Shown here piece by piece: positions 9,096 through 17,713 of a stretch of 64,000 bases of DNA. Positions within the stretch are counted from its first letter, which is position 1, and every line of letters begins with the position of its first letter. Source of the stretch: Amycolatopsis mongoliensis (GTDB taxonomy: Bacteria; Actinomycetota; Actinomycetes; Mycobacteriales; Pseudonocardiaceae); contig NZ_CP127295.1 in NCBI RefSeq assembly GCF_030285665.1, forward strand, positions 9,982,001 to 10,046,000. The letters run 5' to 3'. Both the position numbers and the translations under genes were made by a program. The notes under the pieces were generated by a model that was not told the origin of the DNA, made no database searches, and saw only the letters and a program-made list of their open reading frames with translations.

Positions 9096-9770
9096 TCACC
9101 GCCCCCGCGCGAGATAAGCCTCCAGAGTCGCCAGCCGATGCTCCCGCGCCAACCGCTCGACCTCCGCCGGATCGCCTCCACCGTCGATCAGCGCGAGCAG
9201 CCGCTCGTGCTCCTCGACCGACTTCGGTGCCCGGCCCGGCACGGACGCGAACGTGCTGTCGCGGACCGCGGCGAGCCGGGTCCAGCAGCGCTGCACCAGG
9301 TCGACCAGGTTCGGGTTCGGGCAGGCGCTGAACAGCACCTCGTGGAACTCCGCGTTCAGCGCCGTGAACGCGAGCGGGTCGAACTCGGCCAGGCTCCGGC
9401 GCATCCGCTCGTTCAGCGCACGGGCGCGGGCCAGGGCCTCCGGTGTGAGCAGCGGCGCGGCGAGCCCGGTGGCCGCGCCTTCGACGATCGCCACCGTCTG
9501 CATCGCGTGCCGGTACTGCGTGGGGTCGATGGCCACCACCCGGGCGCCGACGTTCCGCTCGAACTGGATCAGCTCCTCGGCCTCGAGCCGGCGCAGGGCC
9601 TCGCGGACCGGCACCGCGCTGACCTCGAGCTCGCGGCCGATCTGGTCGAGGACCAGCCGGTAGCCGGGCCCGTAGCGGCCGTCGAGGATCCTCGCCTTGA
9701 TCGTCTCGTAGGCCAGCTGGGACTTCGTGATCGGTCTTCCCGCGGACGCGCTGATCATGTAGGAAACCAT
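9096..9770 (-). CDS. GntR-family regulator, FCD subfamily
   Basis: A 224-residue regulator with an N-terminal winged helix (SQLAYETIKARILDGRYGPGYRLVLDQIGRELEVSAVPVREALRRLEAEELI) and a C-terminal FCD ligand-binding domain with the usual metal-site histidines (FTALNAEFHEVLF and ERLAREHRLA). It starts at ATG 9770, after an AGGA site. It is divergent from the ThDP enzyme gene, with only 41 bp between start codons, so it most likely controls that enzyme in response to a small carboxylate-type ligand. Confidence 0.88.
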   Translation of the reverse strand: MVSYMISASAGRPITKSQLAYETIKARILDGRYGPGYRLVLDQIGRELEVSAVPVREALRRLEAEELIQFERNVGARVVAIDPTQYRHAMQTVAIVEGAATGLAAPLLTPEALARARALNERMRRSLAEFDPLAFTALNAEFHEVLFSACPNPNLVDLVQRCWTRLAAVRDSTFASVPGRAPKSVEEHERLLALIDGGGDPAEVERLAREHRLATLEAYLARGR

Positions 9771-9778
9771 ATATGATC
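9753..9778. promoter_or_regulatory. Candidate GntR operator in the divergent spacer
   Basis: GATCAT (9753-9758) and ATGATC (9773-9778) form an inverted repeat with 14-bp spacing, and the palindrome CATATATG (9768-9775) lies inside it. It covers the gntR start codon and lies about 35 bp before the ThDP enzyme start, a position suited to repression of both genes. Confidence 0.4.
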
Positions 9779-9811
9779 CTGCCGACGGACGATGCCCAGG
9801 AGGCCGCGCCG

Positions 9812-11443
9812 ATGCCGATTCCCCCGCCCGCACCCACCGCGGCCGACCTGATCGTCGACGGGCTGCGGGCCCACGGCGTCGACACCGTCTTCGGGCTGCC
9901 CGGCGTGCAGACCTACGACCTGTTCGACAGCCTGGCGCGCGCGGGCGACCACATCCGGGTGATCGGTGCCCGGCACGAGCAGACGGTGGCCTACATGGCG
10001 TTCGGGTACGCCCAGGCGACCGGCCGCACCGGCGTCTACACCGTGGTGCCCGGCCCCGGTGTGCTCAACGCTTCGGCCGCGATGCTCTCGGCGCACGGGG
10101 CCAGCGCGCCGGTGCTGTGCCTGACGAGCGAGATCCCGCGCGCGTACCTCGGCCGCGGGCTCGGGCACCTGCACGAGATGCCCGACCAGCTGGCCACCCT
10201 GCGGACGATCACCAAGTGGTCGGCGCTGGTCGAGCACCCGGTCGAGGTCCCGGACGCGCTCGCGACCGCCTTCCGCGAGGCCGCGGGCGGGCGGCCGAGG
10301 CCGGTTTCCCTGGCGGTGCCCTGGGACGTGCTGGGGCTGCGCGCTCCCGCCGAAGCGGCCGGCCCGCTGCCACTGCCCCGCCCGGCCGTCGACCCGGCGG
10401 CCCTCACCGAGGCGGTGGAACTGCTGGCGGGCGCGAAGAACCCGATGATCATGGTGGGCGGCGGCGCCCGGCACGCGGCCGCGGAGGTCCGGGCGCTGGC
10501 CGAACGGCTGCAGGCGCCGGTGGTGCCGTTCCGCGGCGGGCGCGGCATCGTCGGCGACGACCACCCGCTGGGCTTCACCTGCGTCTCCGGCTTCGAGCGG
10601 TGGGCGGAGACCGACGTGGTGATCGGCATCGGGTCGCGGATGGAACTGTCCTGGTTCCGCTGGCCGGAGAAGCCCGCCGGCCTCAAGACGATCCTGCTCG
10701 ACATCGACCCACGGCAGACGACCCGGCTGGACGCGGACGTCGCGATCGTCGCCGACGCCGCCGACGCCACGGCCGCGCTGGCCGAGGCCGCCGGTCCACA
10801 ACGGACGGACCGGACCGCGGAGTTCACCGCGCTGAAGGCGACCGTGGCCGCGCGGTTCGCCGACGTCGGGCCCGAACTGGAGTACCTGAAGGCGATCCGG
10901 GACGTACTGCCCCGCGACGGCTTCTTCGTCGAAGAGATCTGCCAGGTCGGCTTCGCGTCCTACTTCGGGTTCGAGGTCTACTCGCCGCGCACCTTCGTCA
11001 CCTGCGGCCACCAGGGCACGCTCGGCTTCGGCTACCCGACGGCCCTCGGCGTGCAGGCGGCCTTCCCCGGCCGCCCGGTGGTGTCGGTGGCCGGGGACGG
11101 CGGTTTCATGTTCGCCGCGCAGGAGCTGGCCACGGCCGTCCAACACGGACTGAACGTGGTGGCGGTCGTGTTCGACAACGGCTCCTTCGGCAACGTCCAC
11201 CTCGACCAGGAGCGTCTGTTCGAGGGCCGCGCGCTGGGCGGCCGGCTGCGCAACCCGGACTTCGCCCGGCTCGCCGAGACGTTCGGTGCGCTCGGCCTGA
11301 CCGCGCGCACCCCGGACGACCTGCGGGGTGCGCTGGACAAGGCGTTCGCCGCGGGGCGGCCGGCGCTGGTGCACGTGCCGTGCGAACTGGGTGCCGGGGC
11401 CTCGCCGTGGAAGTACCTGATGCCGAACTCGGACCGCAGCTAG
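9812..11443 (+). CDS. Thiamine diphosphate-dependent enzyme, acetolactate synthase-like
   Basis: A 543-residue ThDP enzyme with the three-domain order of the acetolactate synthase / benzoylformate decarboxylase superfamily. The N-terminal Pyr domain has the catalytic Glu in GARHEQTVAYMAFGYAQATGRTG, and the C-terminal PP domain has the Mg/ThDP motif GDGGFMFAAQELATAVQHGLNVVAVVFDNGSFGN. AGGAGG (9798-9803) lies 8 nt before ATG 9812, which I prefer over ATG 9773 because the latter lies in the putative operator. No regulatory subunit gene is adjacent, so true acetolactate synthase is unlikely; decarboxylation of a 2-oxo acid is possible. The stop TAG lies in a CTAG copy flanking a repeat element. 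Confidence 0.85.
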   Translation: MPIPPPAPTAADLIVDGLRAHGVDTVFGLPGVQTYDLFDSLARAGDHIRVIGARHEQTVAYMAFGYAQATGRTGVYTVVPGPGVLNASAAMLSAHGASAPVLCLTSEIPRAYLGRGLGHLHEMPDQLATLRTITKWSALVEHPVEVPDALATAFREAAGGRPRPVSLAVPWDVLGLRAPAEAAGPLPLPRPAVDPAALTEAVELLAGAKNPMIMVGGGARHAAAEVRALAERLQAPVVPFRGGRGIVGDDHPLGFTCVSGFERWAETDVVIGIGSRMELSWFRWPEKPAGLKTILLDIDPRQTTRLDADVAIVADAADATAALAEAAGPQRTDRTAEFTALKATVAARFADVGPELEYLKAIRDVLPRDGFFVEEICQVGFASYFGFEVYSPRTFVTCGHQGTLGFGYPTALGVQAAFPGRPVVSVAGDGGFMFAAQELATAVQHGLNVVAVVFDNGSFGNVHLDQERLFEGRALGGRLRNPDFARLAETFGALGLTARTPDDLRGALDKAFAAGRPALVHVPCELGAGASPWKYLMPNSDRS

Positions 11444-11689
11444 TGTCGCGTGTCTGAGGTTCGTCGACAGCGGCCCGGCCCTGCGCGCCAAGGTGGCGTC
11501 GGGTGCATCGGACCTGGATCTGCCGAGGGTCGCGGCGGCTGGTCCGGCGACATGAATGAGTCATTCATGTCGCCGGACGAGGTGAATGACTCATTCATGT
11601 CGCCGCGGGAGGGGCTGCCCGGGCCGGGCTCTCCTGGCGCAGGTTCCAGCCGCCCCGAACGTCGAACAGCTTGCCACGCCCGACACTAG
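11440..11689 (+). mobile_element. 242-bp non-coding repeat element, copy 1, with flanking CTAG
   Basis: The element proper spans 11444-11685 and is bounded on both sides by CTAG. It begins TGTCGCG and ends CCGACA, imperfect terminal inverted repeats. It matches the reverse complement of 51817-52058 over its whole length without gaps, with about 22 mismatches by my count. It carries a perfect 37-bp palindrome (11542-11578) and a second TGAATGACTCATTCA palindrome (11583-11597). It has no transposase gene, so it resembles a MITE with a 4-bp target duplication. The left CTAG gives the stop of the ThDP enzyme gene and the right CTAG gives the stop of the convergent decarboxylase gene. Confidence 0.75.
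11542..11578. terminator. Perfect 37-bp palindrome between convergent genes
   Basis: Eighteen-base arms flank a single G at 11560 with the inner sequence TGAATGAGTCATTCA. In RNA it would form a very stable hairpin from either strand. There is no U tract, so it would act as a non-canonical bidirectional terminator or mRNA 3'-end stabiliser; that role is inferred. Confidence 0.45.
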
Positions 11690-13071
11690 CCGGCGGTCAC
11701 GCGCTCGAGCGCGGCGAAGACGCGGTCGACGTCGGCCGGGGTCGTCCGCCAGTTGCTGAAGGCGGCCCGCAACGCGGGGCGGCCGCCGTACACGGTCGAC
11801 GTGAGGAAGGTGGTCCCGTCCTCGGCGATGGCGCGGACGAGAGCGTCGATCCGGTCCTGCGTGACGTCCTCGGCCGGGGCGAAGCACACGACGTTGAGCC
11901 GCACCGGCGCGAGCAGCCGCCAGTGGGGCGAGCCGTCGAGACGTGCGCCGAGGTCCCGGGCGAGCGACACGCAGCGCTCGACGATCTCGCGGTGCCCGTC
12001 CCGGCCGTAGGCGACGAGCGAGAACCAGGCCGGGAGGGCGCGCAGCCGCCGGGAGTTCTCCGGCGTGAGGTGCAGGAAGTCCGGGGTCTCGCCGATCTCG
12101 CCCAGGTAGGCGGCGTTGTTGCTGAAGACGCGCAGCTGCAGGTCGCGGCGGCGGGTGAACTGGACGGCGGAGTCGTAGGGCACGTTGAGCCACTTGTGCA
12201 GGTCGACGACCACGGAATCGGCCTGGTCGAGGCCCGCGGTCAGCGCCGCGTGCTCCGGCGCGAGCGCGGCGAACCCGCCGAACGCGGCGTCGACGTGCAG
12301 CCAGAAGTCGTACCGCTGCTTGAGCGCGGCGATCGCGCGCAGGTCGTCGAAGTCGACGGTGTTCACGGTGCCCGCGTTCGCGACGACGATGGCCGGCCCG
12401 TCGAGCGATTCGAGCGCCTCGGCCAGTTTGGCGACGTCGACGGCTTCGCGGCCCGGCAGCACCGGCACCTTCCGCAGCGCCGACCGGCCCATCCCGAGGA
12501 ACGACAACGCCTTCAGGATGCTCGAATGCGGCGAGCCGGACAGCACGGTGACCGGGCCGAGCGCGGCGGCGCCGTCTTCGGACACCGAGATCCCGGCGCG
12601 CTCGCCGAGCCATTCGCGGGCGATGGCGAGACCGGTGACGGTGGACATCGTGGCGCCGGTGACGAACGCGCCGGAGAACTCCGCGCCGAGCCCGAACAGC
12701 TCGGCCAGCCAGCCGACCGTCTCGCGCTCCAGGTCCTGGGCCGAGGAGTCCATGCCGCTGGCGGGGTTCTGGTCGTAGGCGGCGGTGAGCCAGTCGCCGG
12801 CCAGCGACGCCGGGGTCGCGCCCCCGGTGACGAACCCGAGGTAGCGAGGCCCGGCGCTGCCCGCGAAACCGGCTTCCCAGCGGTGCGAGAACTCCTCCAG
12901 CGCACCCCGGGCCCCGGCCCCTGCGAGCGGCAGCGGCGCGCGGGCCACGCCGACGGGCGGGACGGCGGCGGGCCGCTCATCCAGCCCCGCAAGCGCTTCC
13001 CCGGCGAGTTTCCGCGCAGCGTCCAACAGGTCGGGCAGGGAGTTCAGGTCTTCGGCAAGCCTCGGATGCAC
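11686..13071 (-). CDS. PLP-dependent group II decarboxylase
   Basis: A 461-residue cytosolic enzyme of the aromatic amino acid / glutamate decarboxylase superfamily. The PLP lysine is K293 in VVDLHKWLN, and HVDAAFGGFAAL holds the aspartate that contacts the pyridine nitrogen. It removes CO2 from an amino acid to give an amine; which amino acid cannot be told. The start is GTG 13071, preceded by TAGCGT at 7 nt (leaderless pattern). A longer in-frame extension upstream consists of 21-bp repeat DNA and is not conserved-looking. Confidence 0.85.
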   Translation of the reverse strand: MHPRLAEDLNSLPDLLDAARKLAGEALAGLDERPAAVPPVGVARAPLPLAGAGARGALEEFSHRWEAGFAGSAGPRYLGFVTGGATPASLAGDWLTAAYDQNPASGMDSSAQDLERETVGWLAELFGLGAEFSGAFVTGATMSTVTGLAIAREWLGERAGISVSEDGAAALGPVTVLSGSPHSSILKALSFLGMGRSALRKVPVLPGREAVDVAKLAEALESLDGPAIVVANAGTVNTVDFDDLRAIAALKQRYDFWLHVDAAFGGFAALAPEHAALTAGLDQADSVVVDLHKWLNVPYDSAVQFTRRRDLQLRVFSNNAAYLGEIGETPDFLHLTPENSRRLRALPAWFSLVAYGRDGHREIVERCVSLARDLGARLDGSPHWRLLAPVRLNVVCFAPAEDVTQDRIDALVRAIAEDGTTFLTSTVYGGRPALRAAFSNWRTTPADVDRVFAALERVTAG

Positions 13072-13078
13072 CCCACCG

Positions 13079-13084
13079 ACGCTA
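13079..13084 (-). promoter_or_regulatory. Leaderless -10 hexamer TAGCGT for the decarboxylase
   Basis: TAGCGT on the minus strand ends exactly 7 nt before GTG 13071, so transcription should begin at or next to the start codon. Confidence 0.5.
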
Positions 13085-13146
13085 GGCGCCGCCGGCCGCG
13101 CTGTCGCGGTCCAATCCCCCGAAACTGGCCCGCCCCGCCACCCAGC

Positions 13147-13272
13147 AATCACACGTGATGCCCCTCCAATCACGCGTGATGCCCGCCCAAGCACAGGAGA
13201 TGCCCGCACAAGCACGCGAACCGACCGTCGAGGTACGCGAACCGACCCTCCAGGCACGCCAGCCGACCGCCC
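13147..13272 (-). repeat. Six tandem 21-bp units with CACGCGTG-type core
   Basis: The spacer between the PAP2 gene end (13293) and the decarboxylase promoter holds six degenerate 21-bp units in a row. The first two keep the palindromic core (CACACGTG-like and CACGCGTG); the later ones decay to CACGCGAA and CACGCCAG. The same unit, read on the other strand, occurs near 45568, 57332 and 59779. All four loci lie just after the stop codon of a leftward gene. Confidence 0.7.
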
Positions 13273-13292
13273 GGACAGCCGACCGGGCGCAG

Positions 13293-14198
13293 TCAGCGGC
13301 GCCGAAGCCGCCGGACCCGGGCCTCCGCCGGGTCGAACGCCACCCGCCTCAGCGGCATCACGAGCAGCAGGACCACCGCCATCGCCGAGAACGCGGCGAG
13401 CACCATCGCGGCGACGAACTGGGCGGCGCCGGAGGTCGCCGTCCCGAGGATCAGGTACCCCGCCAGTACCAGCGCGACCGGTGCCAGCAAGCCGCAGAGC
13501 ACCGGCACGAGCGGCACCCGGTCACCGTCGGGGCGGCGGGCGGACACCACCGCCGCCCCGGCGCAGGTGACCGCGGCGACCAGGAGACAGCCGCCGACGG
13601 TGTCGCTCAACCGGTGCCAGCCCAGCGCCACGGCCGCGGCCGAGACCCAGGCGACGCCGACCCCGCCGGCCACCAGGGCCTGCGGGCGGAAGCGGCGCGG
13701 CAGGACGATCGCGAGCGCCACCAGCACGGCCATCGCCGCGCTGACGTGCCCGCTGGGGAAGCTGTTGTGGCTCGCGACGCCGAACCTCTCGCCCGTGCTC
13801 GGGCGGTCCAGGACGTACAGCTTGAGCAGCTGCGCCACCACCAGCGGCGCGGCGAGCATCAGCAGGGCCGTCACGCCCAGTGCGAACCGCCGCCGCGCCA
13901 GGGCGATCACCACCAGCAGCACCGCGACGCCGCCGAGCACGACCACCAGGTCGGTGTCGCGCAGCGGGTTCGCCCACTCCACCGTCGTCCCCGCGGTCTG
14001 GGCACTGCGGACGACGCCGTTCTCGACGCCGCGGCCGGCCTCGGTGCGGACGAAGAGCAAGTAGGCCGCGACGAAGGCGAAGGCGAACCCGGCCGCGCTC
14101 GCCGCGAGCACGGCGGTGCGGGACACGGCCCGGGTCACGAGCGCGTGGCGCCCGGCCGGCGGAGTGGCGGGGCGTACCTCGGAAATGATCACTGCCAT
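13293..14198 (-). CDS. PAP2-superfamily membrane phosphatase
   Basis: Integral membrane protein of 301 residues with about eight hydrophobic segments. The three phosphatase motifs are present: KLYVLDRP (motif 1), NSFPSGH (motif 2, catalytic His) and GWHRLSDTVGG (motif 3, nucleophilic His). The substrate should be a lipid phosphate or pyrophosphate (phosphatidate or undecaprenyl pyrophosphate type) hydrolysed on the outer face of the membrane. It is divergent from the response regulator gene with a 110-bp gap. Confidence 0.88.
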   Translation of the reverse strand: MAVIISEVRPATPPAGRHALVTRAVSRTAVLAASAAGFAFAFVAAYLLFVRTEAGRGVENGVVRSAQTAGTTVEWANPLRDTDLVVVLGGVAVLLVVIALARRRFALGVTALLMLAAPLVVAQLLKLYVLDRPSTGERFGVASHNSFPSGHVSAAMAVLVALAIVLPRRFRPQALVAGGVGVAWVSAAAVALGWHRLSDTVGGCLLVAAVTCAGAAVVSARRPDGDRVPLVPVLCGLLAPVALVLAGYLILGTATSGAAQFVAAMVLAAFSAMAVVLLLVMPLRRVAFDPAEARVRRLRRR

Positions 14199-14308
14199 GT
14201 CTTCGAGCCTGGACCCGGCATTTCGAGATCCCGTCAGGGCGATGTCATGGTTTTGCTACAAGATCCGCCCGAGTCGCCACGACGTGCGCTTTTCCGAATA
14301 ATGGCGCC

Positions 14309-14998
14309 GTGGCCGAGGTACTGGTGGTAGAGGACGACGCGGCGGTACGGGAAGGCCTGCAACTGGCCCTGCGCCGGCAGGGACACGTGGTGCACACCGC
14401 GGAGTCGGGCGAGCTCGGCATCGAGGTGCTCGTGCACCAGCACCCCGACATCGTCGTGCTCGACCTCATGCTGCCCGGCATGGACGGCTTCGAGACGTGC
14501 CGGCGGATGCGCGCGTCGGGACCGATCCCGATCATCATGCTCACCGCGCGCAGCGACGACTTCGACGTCGTGGCCGGGCTCGAAGCGGGCGCGGACGACT
14601 ACGTCGCCAAGCCGGTCGAACCCCGCGTGCTGGACGCGCGGATCCGGGCCGTGCTGCGCCGCGCCGTCGCGGAGCGGCCGGACGAGCCGCCGCAGCCCGC
14701 GGAACGCCACGGCGACCTCGTGATCGACCGGGCCGCGCTCGAGGTGACCAAGCGCGGCGCCCCGGTGTCGCTGACCCCGACCGAGCTGAAGCTGCTGCTG
14801 GAGCTCTCGCGCACGCCCGGCCAGGTGTTCAGCCGCCAGCAGATCCTCTCGGCCGTCTGGGACCACGACTACCTCGGCGACTCGCGGCTCGTCGACGCGT
14901 GCGTGCAGCGGCTGCGCGCGAAGATCGAAGACGTGCCGGCGAAACCGGCGCACGTGCAGACGGTCCGCGGGTTCGGCTACCGGTTCGGCCGGTCGTGA
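14309..14998 (+). CDS. OmpR-family response regulator
   Basis: A 229-residue regulator. The receiver domain (about 1-115) has the acidic pair ED (8-9), phosphoacceptor D52 in LDLMLPGMDG and K in DDYVAKP; the C-terminal winged helix ends with the VQTVRGFGYRFG signature. The GTG start at 14309 is preceded by AATAAT at 6 nt, a possible leaderless promoter. Its stop overlaps the kinase start (GTGA). It resembles CseB and MtrA-like regulators, which respond to envelope stress or cell-wall state. Confidence 0.92.
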   Translation: MAEVLVVEDDAAVREGLQLALRRQGHVVHTAESGELGIEVLVHQHPDIVVLDLMLPGMDGFETCRRMRASGPIPIIMLTARSDDFDVVAGLEAGADDYVAKPVEPRVLDARIRAVLRRAVAERPDEPPQPAERHGDLVIDRAALEVTKRGAPVSLTPTELKLLLELSRTPGQVFSRQQILSAVWDHDYLGDSRLVDACVQRLRAKIEDVPAKPAHVQTVRGFGYRFGRS

Positions 14999-16416
14999 TC
15001 CGGCAGGTCCGCTCGTGGCTGGCCGGGCTGCGGCCCCGGCTGGTCGCCGCCTTCGCGGTCATCATGATCCTCGGCGCCACCGCCGCGGCCGGCGCGAGCT
15101 ACGTCTCCGCGCGCAACGCGATCCTCAAGGGCATCCAGGACCAGACGATGGTGAAGCTGCGCGACCAGATCGTCGCGTACCTGCCGACCGTGTCGCTGCC
15201 GCCGTCCCAGGCCACGCTCGACGCGTTCGCGACCGCGCTCAAGCCCAGCGGCGCGCTGGTCGTCTACCACGACCTGCACTCGTCTTCGAGCATGTCGCCG
15301 GACGAGGTGCCCGCCGAACTGCGCCGGACCGTGGCGAGCAGCACGAACATCCAGTTCCAGCGGGTCGACGCCCACGGGTTCCCGCAGTTCTACGTCGGGC
15401 TCCAGGTGCAGACCGGGTCGGGCGCGACGAGCGGTCTCGAGGTCTACGCGACGACCTCGCTGGTCCAGCAGCAGGCCGCGATCGACGAACTGGCCCGCCA
15501 GGCCTGGCTCGTCTCCGCGCTCGCGCTGCCGTTCGCGGTGGGCGTGGCCCTGCTGGCCGCGCGGCAGGTGCTGCGGCCGGTCCGCGCGCTGAACACCGCG
15601 GCCGACCAGCTCGGCCGGGGACGGCTCGACGTGCGGCTGCGCGTCAAGGGCTCCGACGAGCTCGCGCAGCTGGTCACGACGTTCAACCACACCGCGGCGG
15701 AGCTGGAGCGCACGGTCGGCACACTGCGCGCGATGGAAGCCGACGCGCGGCGGTTCGTCGCCGACGTCTCGCACGAGCTGCGGACGCCGCTCGCGGCGAT
15801 GAACGCCGTGACCGACGTCCTCGACGAGGACGCCGGCCAGCTGCCGGCGGACACCGCGGTCGCCGCGCGGCTGGTGTCGGCGGAGACGAAGCGGCTGACC
15901 CGGCTGGTGCAGGACCTGATCGAGATCTCCCGGTTCGACGCCGGCCGGGCCGAGCTGCGCCGGGAGGAGCTGGACGTCGCCGCCGCCGTCACCGACAGCC
16001 TCGCCGCGCGCGGCTGGGAACCCGGTTCCGACGTGGTCACCGACCTCCCGTCCGGGATCACGGCCGCCCTCGACCGGCGGCGGGTGGACATCGTCGTGGC
16101 GAACCTCGTCGGCAACGCGCTGCGGCACGGCGCGCCTCCGGTCGAGGTGGTGCTGCGGGCGGAGGGCGGCGACGTCGTGCTGACCGTCACCGACCACGGT
16201 CCGGGCATCCCCGGCGAGGTGCTGCCCCGGATCTTCGACCGTTTCGCGAAGGCGGACACGGCCCGGGCGCGGTCCGAGGGCAGCGGGCTCGGCCTGTCCA
16301 TCGCGCGCGAGAACGCGCGGCTGCACGGCGGCGACATCACCGCGGCCGACACCGGCACGGGCGCGCGCTTCGAGCTGCGCCTGCCCCGGGCGGCCCGGTT
16401 CGTGGAGGCGCGGTGA
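14995..16416 (+). CDS. Sensor histidine kinase
   Basis: Membrane-bound kinase of 473 residues for the preceding regulator. Layout: membrane segment about 15-35, extracytoplasmic sensor about 36-170, second membrane segment about 172-190, HAMP domain, HisKA domain with phosphorylated H260 in DVSHELRTPL, and ATPase domain with N box (NLVGNALRHG), DHGPGIP and GSGLGLSIAREN. GTG 14995 overlaps the regulator stop, and its own stop overlaps the lipoprotein start, so all three are coupled. Confidence 0.92.
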   Translation: MIRQVRSWLAGLRPRLVAAFAVIMILGATAAAGASYVSARNAILKGIQDQTMVKLRDQIVAYLPTVSLPPSQATLDAFATALKPSGALVVYHDLHSSSSMSPDEVPAELRRTVASSTNIQFQRVDAHGFPQFYVGLQVQTGSGATSGLEVYATTSLVQQQAAIDELARQAWLVSALALPFAVGVALLAARQVLRPVRALNTAADQLGRGRLDVRLRVKGSDELAQLVTTFNHTAAELERTVGTLRAMEADARRFVADVSHELRTPLAAMNAVTDVLDEDAGQLPADTAVAARLVSAETKRLTRLVQDLIEISRFDAGRAELRREELDVAAAVTDSLAARGWEPGSDVVTDLPSGITAALDRRRVDIVVANLVGNALRHGAPPVEVVLRAEGGDVVLTVTDHGPGIPGEVLPRIFDRFAKADTARARSEGSGLGLSIARENARLHGGDITAADTGTGARFELRLPRAARFVEAR

Positions 16417-16904
16417 AGAAGCTCTTCGTCCTGGTCGTGGTGCTGCTGATGGTGAGCGCGTGCGGCATCAAACCGACCGGTGTCGTCCCGGCCGGGCCGG
16501 CGCCGACGCTGCGGAACCCGGGCAGCAGCGGTCGCGGCACCGACGTGATCCTCTACTTCGTCATCGACGGGCGGGTGGCCCCGGTGACGCGCTCGACCGG
16601 AAGCACCGTGGGCGTCGAGAACGCCCTGTCGATGCTGCTGGCCGGACCGACCGCCGGCGAGGCGGCCGACGGATACGCGACGGCCCTCCCGGCCCGGTCC
16701 GGGCCGATCGTGCTGACCCCCGGCCCCCCGGCGGCGATCACGTTCTCGTTCCCCCTGAGGCCGATCGCCGCCGTCGGGATCAACCAGCTGGCCTGCACCG
16801 CGTTCGCGGCGCTGGCGGCGCAGAGCAGCTACTCCGTCGACGGCACCATCGCGCTCTCCGGGACGGACGTGCAGCTGCCGTACCAGACGTGCCAGGCGTT
16901 CTGA
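16413..16904 (+). CDS. Small GerMN-like lipoprotein of the two-component operon
   Basis: A 163-residue exported lipoprotein: positively charged start (VKKLF), hydrophobic stretch, then the lipobox VSAC with Cys17 as lipidation site. The rest, with VILYFVIDGRVAPVTRS and VENALSMLLAGPTAGEAADGYATALP, resembles the GerMN fold found in LpqB. Its start overlaps the kinase stop by 4 bp. The order regulator-kinase-lipoprotein recalls mtrA-mtrB-lpqB, and CseA in the cse operon, so it probably tunes the kinase from outside the membrane. Confidence 0.8.
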   Translation: MKKLFVLVVVLLMVSACGIKPTGVVPAGPAPTLRNPGSSGRGTDVILYFVIDGRVAPVTRSTGSTVGVENALSMLLAGPTAGEAADGYATALPARSGPIVLTPGPPAAITFSFPLRPIAAVGINQLACTAFAALAAQSSYSVDGTIALSGTDVQLPYQTCQAF

Positions 16905-17021
16905 GCGACGCCCGCCGCTTGTCTACTGTGGACACTGCGGTGCACGTCGATCCGATCGAGGCGGGCGAGCAACTGCTCCCCCGTCATGCCCGCCATCGTC
17001 GGCCGTCAAGCCGACCTGAAG

Positions 17022-17615
17022 TCAGGCGCCGGGGTACGGCCGGACCGTCCTGGCCTCCGCCAGCGACCGAGCCCACCAGCTCAGCTGGTCGAGCATCGTC
17101 TTCGCCGCCACCGCCGCGGCGTCGTCCGTCGGTGCTCCGTCCGAGCCGAAACGCGCGTGGGCGCCGTGGAAGCTGACCGTGTCGCGGATCGTCACCGCGT
17201 GGAGCTCGGCGAAGACCGCCCTCAGGTGCTCGACCGCGCGCAGGCCGCCCGAAGTCCCGCCGTACGAGACGAACGCGACCGGCTTGGCCGTCCACTCCGT
17301 GCGGTGCCAGTCGATCGCGTTCTTCAGCGAGGCCGGATAACTGTGGTTGTACTCCGGGGTGACCACGACGAACGCGTCCGCCGCCTCGAGCCGCGGGGTC
17401 ACCTTCCCGACCGCCGCGACGACCGTCGCCGATGGGGTGGCGCCGAACGCCGGCAGCACCATCGGCAGGTCGGGCTCGGCGAGGTCGACGACGTCGACCT
17501 CGAACCCGCCGTGCTCGCGCGCCACGCAGGCCAGCCAGCCGGCCACCACCGGGCCGAACCGTCCTTCCCGGACACTTCCCACGATCACCGCGACCCGCAC
17601 GGGAGCTTCGGACAC
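17022..17615 (-). CDS. NAD(P)H-dependent FMN reductase family protein
   Basis: A 197-residue flavodoxin-like reductase. The phosphate-binding loop is GSVREGRFG near the start, and VVTPEYNHSYPASLKNAIDW is the family signature around the flavin. It transfers hydride from NAD(P)H to FMN or a quinone. The GTG start at 17615 follows AAGGAGGA. It is divergent from soxR with a SoxR box in its promoter, so it is the probable target of SoxR, as such reductases are in Streptomyces. Confidence 0.87.
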   Translation of the reverse strand: MSEAPVRVAVIVGSVREGRFGPVVAGWLACVAREHGGFEVDVVDLAEPDLPMVLPAFGATPSATVVAAVGKVTPRLEAADAFVVVTPEYNHSYPASLKNAIDWHRTEWTAKPVAFVSYGGTSGGLRAVEHLRAVFAELHAVTIRDTVSFHGAHARFGSDGAPTDDAAAVAAKTMLDQLSWWARSLAEARTVRPYPGA

Positions 17616-17664
17616 ACTTCCTCCTTGGCACAGCGGCGTTGTTGCCGTCCGGGCCAGGATCAGA

Positions 17665-17682
17665 CCTCAAGCTCGCTTGAAG
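17665..17682. promoter_or_regulatory. SoxR box
   Basis: CCTCAAGCTCGCTTGAAG closely matches the known SoxR operator CCTCAAGTTAACTTGAGG. On the minus strand it sits between TTGACT (-35) and GATCCT (weak -10) with a 19-bp spacer, the over-long spacing that MerR-family activators correct. This places the FMN reductase under SoxR activation. Confidence 0.75.
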
Positions 17683-17713
17683 TCAAGCGCGCGGCTGTGG
17701 TTGGCTGGGAAGC

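Noticed and set aside
9773..9811. ATG 9773 as the start of the ThDP enzyme
   Set aside because: It lies within the inverted repeat at the divergent promoter; ATG 9812 has AGGAGG 8 nt upstream and starts the conserved region.
11450..11689. A 79-codon frame reading MNESFMSPDEVNDSFMSP
   Set aside because: It is produced by the palindromes of the 242-bp repeat; the other copy gives the same peptide in another context and both lack a ribosome site.
13147..13272. Possible CRISPR array
   Set aside because: The 21-bp units are directly adjacent and degenerate, without unique spacers, and no cas genes are present.
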